A DNA stretch of 46,568 nucleotides from Candidatus Neomarinimicrobiota bacterium. GTDB taxonomy: Bacteria > Fidelibacterota > UBA2242 > B5-G15. A model generated the notes under the pieces. It did no database searches. It had not been told where the DNA came from and saw nothing but the letters and a program-made list of their open reading frames with translations. The position numbers were made by a program, and so were the translations under genes. Below, piece by piece: positions 43,776-46,568 of the stretch (positions are counted from its first letter, which is position 1; every line of letters begins with the position of its first letter). The stretch lies in assembly GCA_017656425.1 (NCBI GenBank), contig JACDNV010000016.1, positions 1 through 46,568 on the forward strand. Reading direction: 5' to 3'.

Positions 43776-46268
43776 TCATTCTTTATCCAGGATATTACGT
43801 ACTGCTCTAACAAGCTCATCAAGGTTATACGGTTTCTGAATAAAACCTGCTAATCCCTTTTTAAAGAGTTTCGTTTTTAGAGCAGGATCAATAAATCCAC
43901 TTACAATGATAACTTTTATATAGGGCTTTATCTCTTTCAATTTGTAGAATACCTCATCTCCACCCATACCAGGAATTCCCATATCAGTAATTACAAGGTC
44001 TATTTTCTCTTTATTCTCTTCGAAATACTTCACTGCCTCTGTTCCGTCTGCAACTTTGACCACATTGTAACCCTTTATATTTAAAGTAGCCGCCATCATT
44101 TCAAGAATCCCCTCTTCATCTTCAATAATAAGGATCGTCTCACTTCCTCCGGGAATTTTATCAAATTCATCGGTAACTTCTTTCCGCTTTTTTATTTTCT
44201 TTTTTAAAACAGGTAAATAAATAGTGAATTTCGTTCCCTTTCCTTCTTCACTCTGTACTTCTATATAACCATTATGGTCTCTAACAATTTTATAAACTAT
44301 TGAAAGTCCAATACCGGTTCCCTTACTTGGCTCTTTTGTAGTAAAAAATGGATCAAAGATATTATTTAAATGTTCCTTTTTTATTCCAATTCCAGTATCC
44401 TTAAACTCAATTTTTATATGATCAATTTTTTTCGCATCCGGGAATTGAGCGATAACTTCTTCACTCTTGATTAAACTCGTACAGATTTCCAGAGTACCAC
44501 CATCAATCATTGCATCTCTTGCATTTACACATAAATTCATGAATACCCGACGTAGCTGGCTTTCATTTGACAGTGTATCTGGAATATTTTCACCTGGTAT
44601 AAATTTTACCTCGATACTTTTTGGGAAAGTCTCATTAACTACATTGATAATATCATCTAATAACTGATTGATATTAACAGACTCAAGCTCAGAATCATCT
44701 TTTTTTGCAAGATCTAATAACTGTTTTACTATAAATGCTCCTCTTTGTGCGGTTTTTTCAATTATTTCGATTTTCCGTTTCCTGTCTTCGGGCGAATATT
44801 CTCTAATTTTCAATAGTGAAGCGTGTCCAAGTATTATACTTAAAATATTATTAAAATCATGAGCAATTCCACTGGCTAATTGCCCAAGTGATTCCAATCT
44901 TTGCCTCTCCTGCAGCTGTCTATTGAGTTTTTCTTTTTCAAACTCAGCTTTTTTTATCTCTGATATATCCTCAAATATACAAATACCACCAAGAAGTTCA
45001 TTTTCTATGGAATAAAGAGGTTTTGCAAAAACTCTTATATATATATTATTTAAATTACCTTCTCTAATATATTCAAGTTCGGATATTGTTGTTACCCCGG
45101 ATAAAACATTATCTACAATTTTTAAAACATCTTCTCTGTTAGATTTAAGAAGGTTTAATCCAATTAATTGATCTTTCCCAATTCCTAAAATTTTTAATGC
45201 TTTTTCATTACACTCGTTTATTATACCTTCTTTATTAAAGTATACTATTCCCAATGGTACATTTTCAAAGATTAGCCTGTATTTTTTTTCACTATCCCTG
45301 ATTTTATTTTCAAGTTTTTTCCGTTTTGTAATATCTCTTACTATCCCAATTGCATGCCGCTCATTGTTTAAAAATACCGTTGAAATAGACAGCTCTACAT
45401 CTATTTCTTTTCCATCCTTTCTTAAAGCCTTCATTTCATGTATCTTATTCAAAAAAGGAGAAATGCCTTTTTGTTTAAATTCAGTAAGCTCAGCTTCAAA
45501 TCTTCCCATTAATCTATCAGGTGTGATTAGGTTGTGTAGGTGTTTGCCACATATTTCCTCCTTTGAAAATCCAAACATCTCTTCAGCTGACTTATTCCAG
45601 AATACAACTCTTCCTTCGGAATCAAGCATTATAATTGCATCCATTGCAGCACTTGTAAGGGCATATAGTTTATTTTCACTACTTTTCATTTCGCGAATTG
45701 AATCTATCAGTTGGTTTTCATGAAGGAATAATAAACCACCCAAAACCATAGCAATGGGGAAAATTGTAATAAAAGCAAACCATGTATCCTTTATTATTGC
45801 CCACCCAGTACTTATGGGAACAATAAAAATCTTGCTAAAAATTGCTATTAAAGATACAATTATTCCTAATAAAAAAAGTTCTGGTATGCCTATTCTTTTT
45901 CCTCTGTTCTTAAAAATTTTATTAAAGAGTAAGCCGACACATGTGGTAAGTATTGTTGCCACTAGACTTGCCCACATCCCCTGTCCATTAGTGATTATTC
46001 TACAAGCAACAGTAATAAACATGGTAATTGAAGCGGTTATACATCCGCAACACAGCGCAGAAAGGGCTAATATAACTATTATGGCATCATAAGTCCCTGT
46101 GACATAATTACAAGGGAACATCATACTGACACAAATAATCCCACCAAATAGAAGCCCCATAATTATTTTTCTTGACTTATCATTTAATTTCCCTATTGAG
46201 TTAATTAATGCGTAGAAAGTACATAGTGATAATATGAGCGCCGTATTAAAAATAAGGTCATTGTACAT
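43776..46268 (-). CDS. Hybrid sensor histidine kinase: 5TM-LytS domain, two PAS, kinase, receiver
   Basis: 830 aa. Residues 1-185 have five to six membrane helices resembling the 5TM receptor domain of LytS-type kinases. Two PAS domains follow (about 200-318, RDITKRK boundary; 325-440, EDISEIKK boundary). HisKA has the phosphorylated His470 in SGIAHDFNN. HATPase boxes: NLCVNARDAM (N box, near 578), DTGIGI (624-629), GTGIGLS (650-656). The receiver (710-828) has acidic E716/D717, phospho-acceptor Asp762 in TDMGIPG and Lys812 in QKP. No separate response regulator is adjacent. The ligand is unknown. Confidence 0.93.
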   Translation of the reverse strand: MYNDLIFNTALILSLCTFYALINSIGKLNDKSRKIIMGLLFGGIICVSMMFPCNYVTGTYDAIIVILALSALCCGCITASITMFITVACRIITNGQGMWASLVATILTTCVGLLFNKIFKNRGKRIGIPELFLLGIIVSLIAIFSKIFIVPISTGWAIIKDTWFAFITIFPIAMVLGGLLFLHENQLIDSIREMKSSENKLYALTSAAMDAIIMLDSEGRVVFWNKSAEEMFGFSKEEICGKHLHNLITPDRLMGRFEAELTEFKQKGISPFLNKIHEMKALRKDGKEIDVELSISTVFLNNERHAIGIVRDITKRKKLENKIRDSEKKYRLIFENVPLGIVYFNKEGIINECNEKALKILGIGKDQLIGLNLLKSNREDVLKIVDNVLSGVTTISELEYIREGNLNNIYIRVFAKPLYSIENELLGGICIFEDISEIKKAEFEKEKLNRQLQERQRLESLGQLASGIAHDFNNILSIILGHASLLKIREYSPEDRKRKIEIIEKTAQRGAFIVKQLLDLAKKDDSELESVNINQLLDDIINVVNETFPKSIEVKFIPGENIPDTLSNESQLRRVFMNLCVNARDAMIDGGTLEICTSLIKSEEVIAQFPDAKKIDHIKIEFKDTGIGIKKEHLNNIFDPFFTTKEPSKGTGIGLSIVYKIVRDHNGYIEVQSEEGKGTKFTIYLPVLKKKIKKRKEVTDEFDKIPGGSETILIIEDEEGILEMMAATLNIKGYNVVKVADGTEAVKYFEENKEKIDLVITDMGIPGMGGDEVFYKLKEIKPYIKVIIVSGFIDPALKTKLFKKGLAGFIQKPYNLDELVRAVRNILDKE

Positions 46269-46568
<300 letters not shown>

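Noticed and set aside
44467-46092. Several plus-strand frames inside the histidine kinase gene
   Set aside because: They are antisense to a complete, motif-rich kinase and have no independent signals.

Overview
The window is a 46.5 kb, AT-rich bacterial contig end carrying five tRNA genes and about 40 protein genes. The gene set points to the FCB (Bacteroidota/Chlorobiota-like) superphylum or a related low-GC candidate lineage. Supporting signs are a FlgD/Por-type C-terminal secretion tail, a ribosomal protein THX gene, a golvesin-domain amidase, an EDADFEEID-tailed small membrane protein, a folB-folK-deoxynucleoside kinase cluster, and an HAD-phosphatase fused to phosphoglycerate dehydrogenase. 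TTG starts and AGA/ATA codons are common. I cannot assign a genus. The final 51 bases are one T homopolymer, which looks like an assembly end.

Layout. 1-350: tRNA-Gln(CUG) and tRNA-Glu(CUC). 350-2370: a GC-richer insertion-like block with a minus-strand AAA/DUF4143 ATPase, its promoter/operator and a terminator-like hairpin, next to the severed tail of a secreted protein. 2.4-16.5 kb, plus strand, mostly tight operons: GH5 glycosidase; THX-cutA; glmS; glutamine synthetase; DUF429; mntP; DUF402; CDF efflux; serB-serA fusion; serC; leuS; a PP-loop ATPase. 16.6-18.0 kb, minus: RNase Z-like hydrolase, tRNA-Ser(CGA), tadA. 18.1-20.7 kb, plus: sodium:alanine-type symporter and inositol monophosphatase. 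20.7-30.2 kb, minus operon: uvrC-lysA-purL-M20 peptidase-golvesin amidase. 30.4-31.5 kb, plus: DUF362 ferredoxin. 31.5-35.0 kb, minus operon of seven genes: folB-folK-dNK-three uncharacterised genes-rmlD-like. 35.2-36.1 kb, plus: tRNA-Arg(ACG) and a GT2.

36.1-42.2 kb is an accessory/defence island between tRNA-Arg and tRNA-Ser(GGA), with no integrase visible. It holds a broken CD-NTase-like gene, a fragment resembling the end of a TdeIII-type restriction enzyme, and an apparently intact restriction-modification operon (Xre regulator, HTH protein, SPPY methyltransferase, PD-(D/E)XK-like nuclease, 63-aa protein) with a promoter-overlapping operator. It also holds a Fic-wHTH protein behind an array of TTGAAATAAA half-sites, radC, and a GC-rich patch of stacked hairpins at its left edge. 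The core genome resumes with gatB and a LytS-type hybrid histidine kinase.

How parts fit together. The SerB-SerA fusion and SerC supply all three enzymes of the phosphorylated serine pathway from two genes. TadA would deaminate the tRNA-Arg(ACG) encoded here. LysA and an M20 peptidase resembling N-acetyl-diaminopimelate deacetylase share an operon with a peptidoglycan-amidase-like protein. MntP and the CDF protein form a metal-efflux pair. The parts most worth pursuing are the 36-42 kb island, the AAA/DUF4143 insertion, and the serine-pathway fusion.
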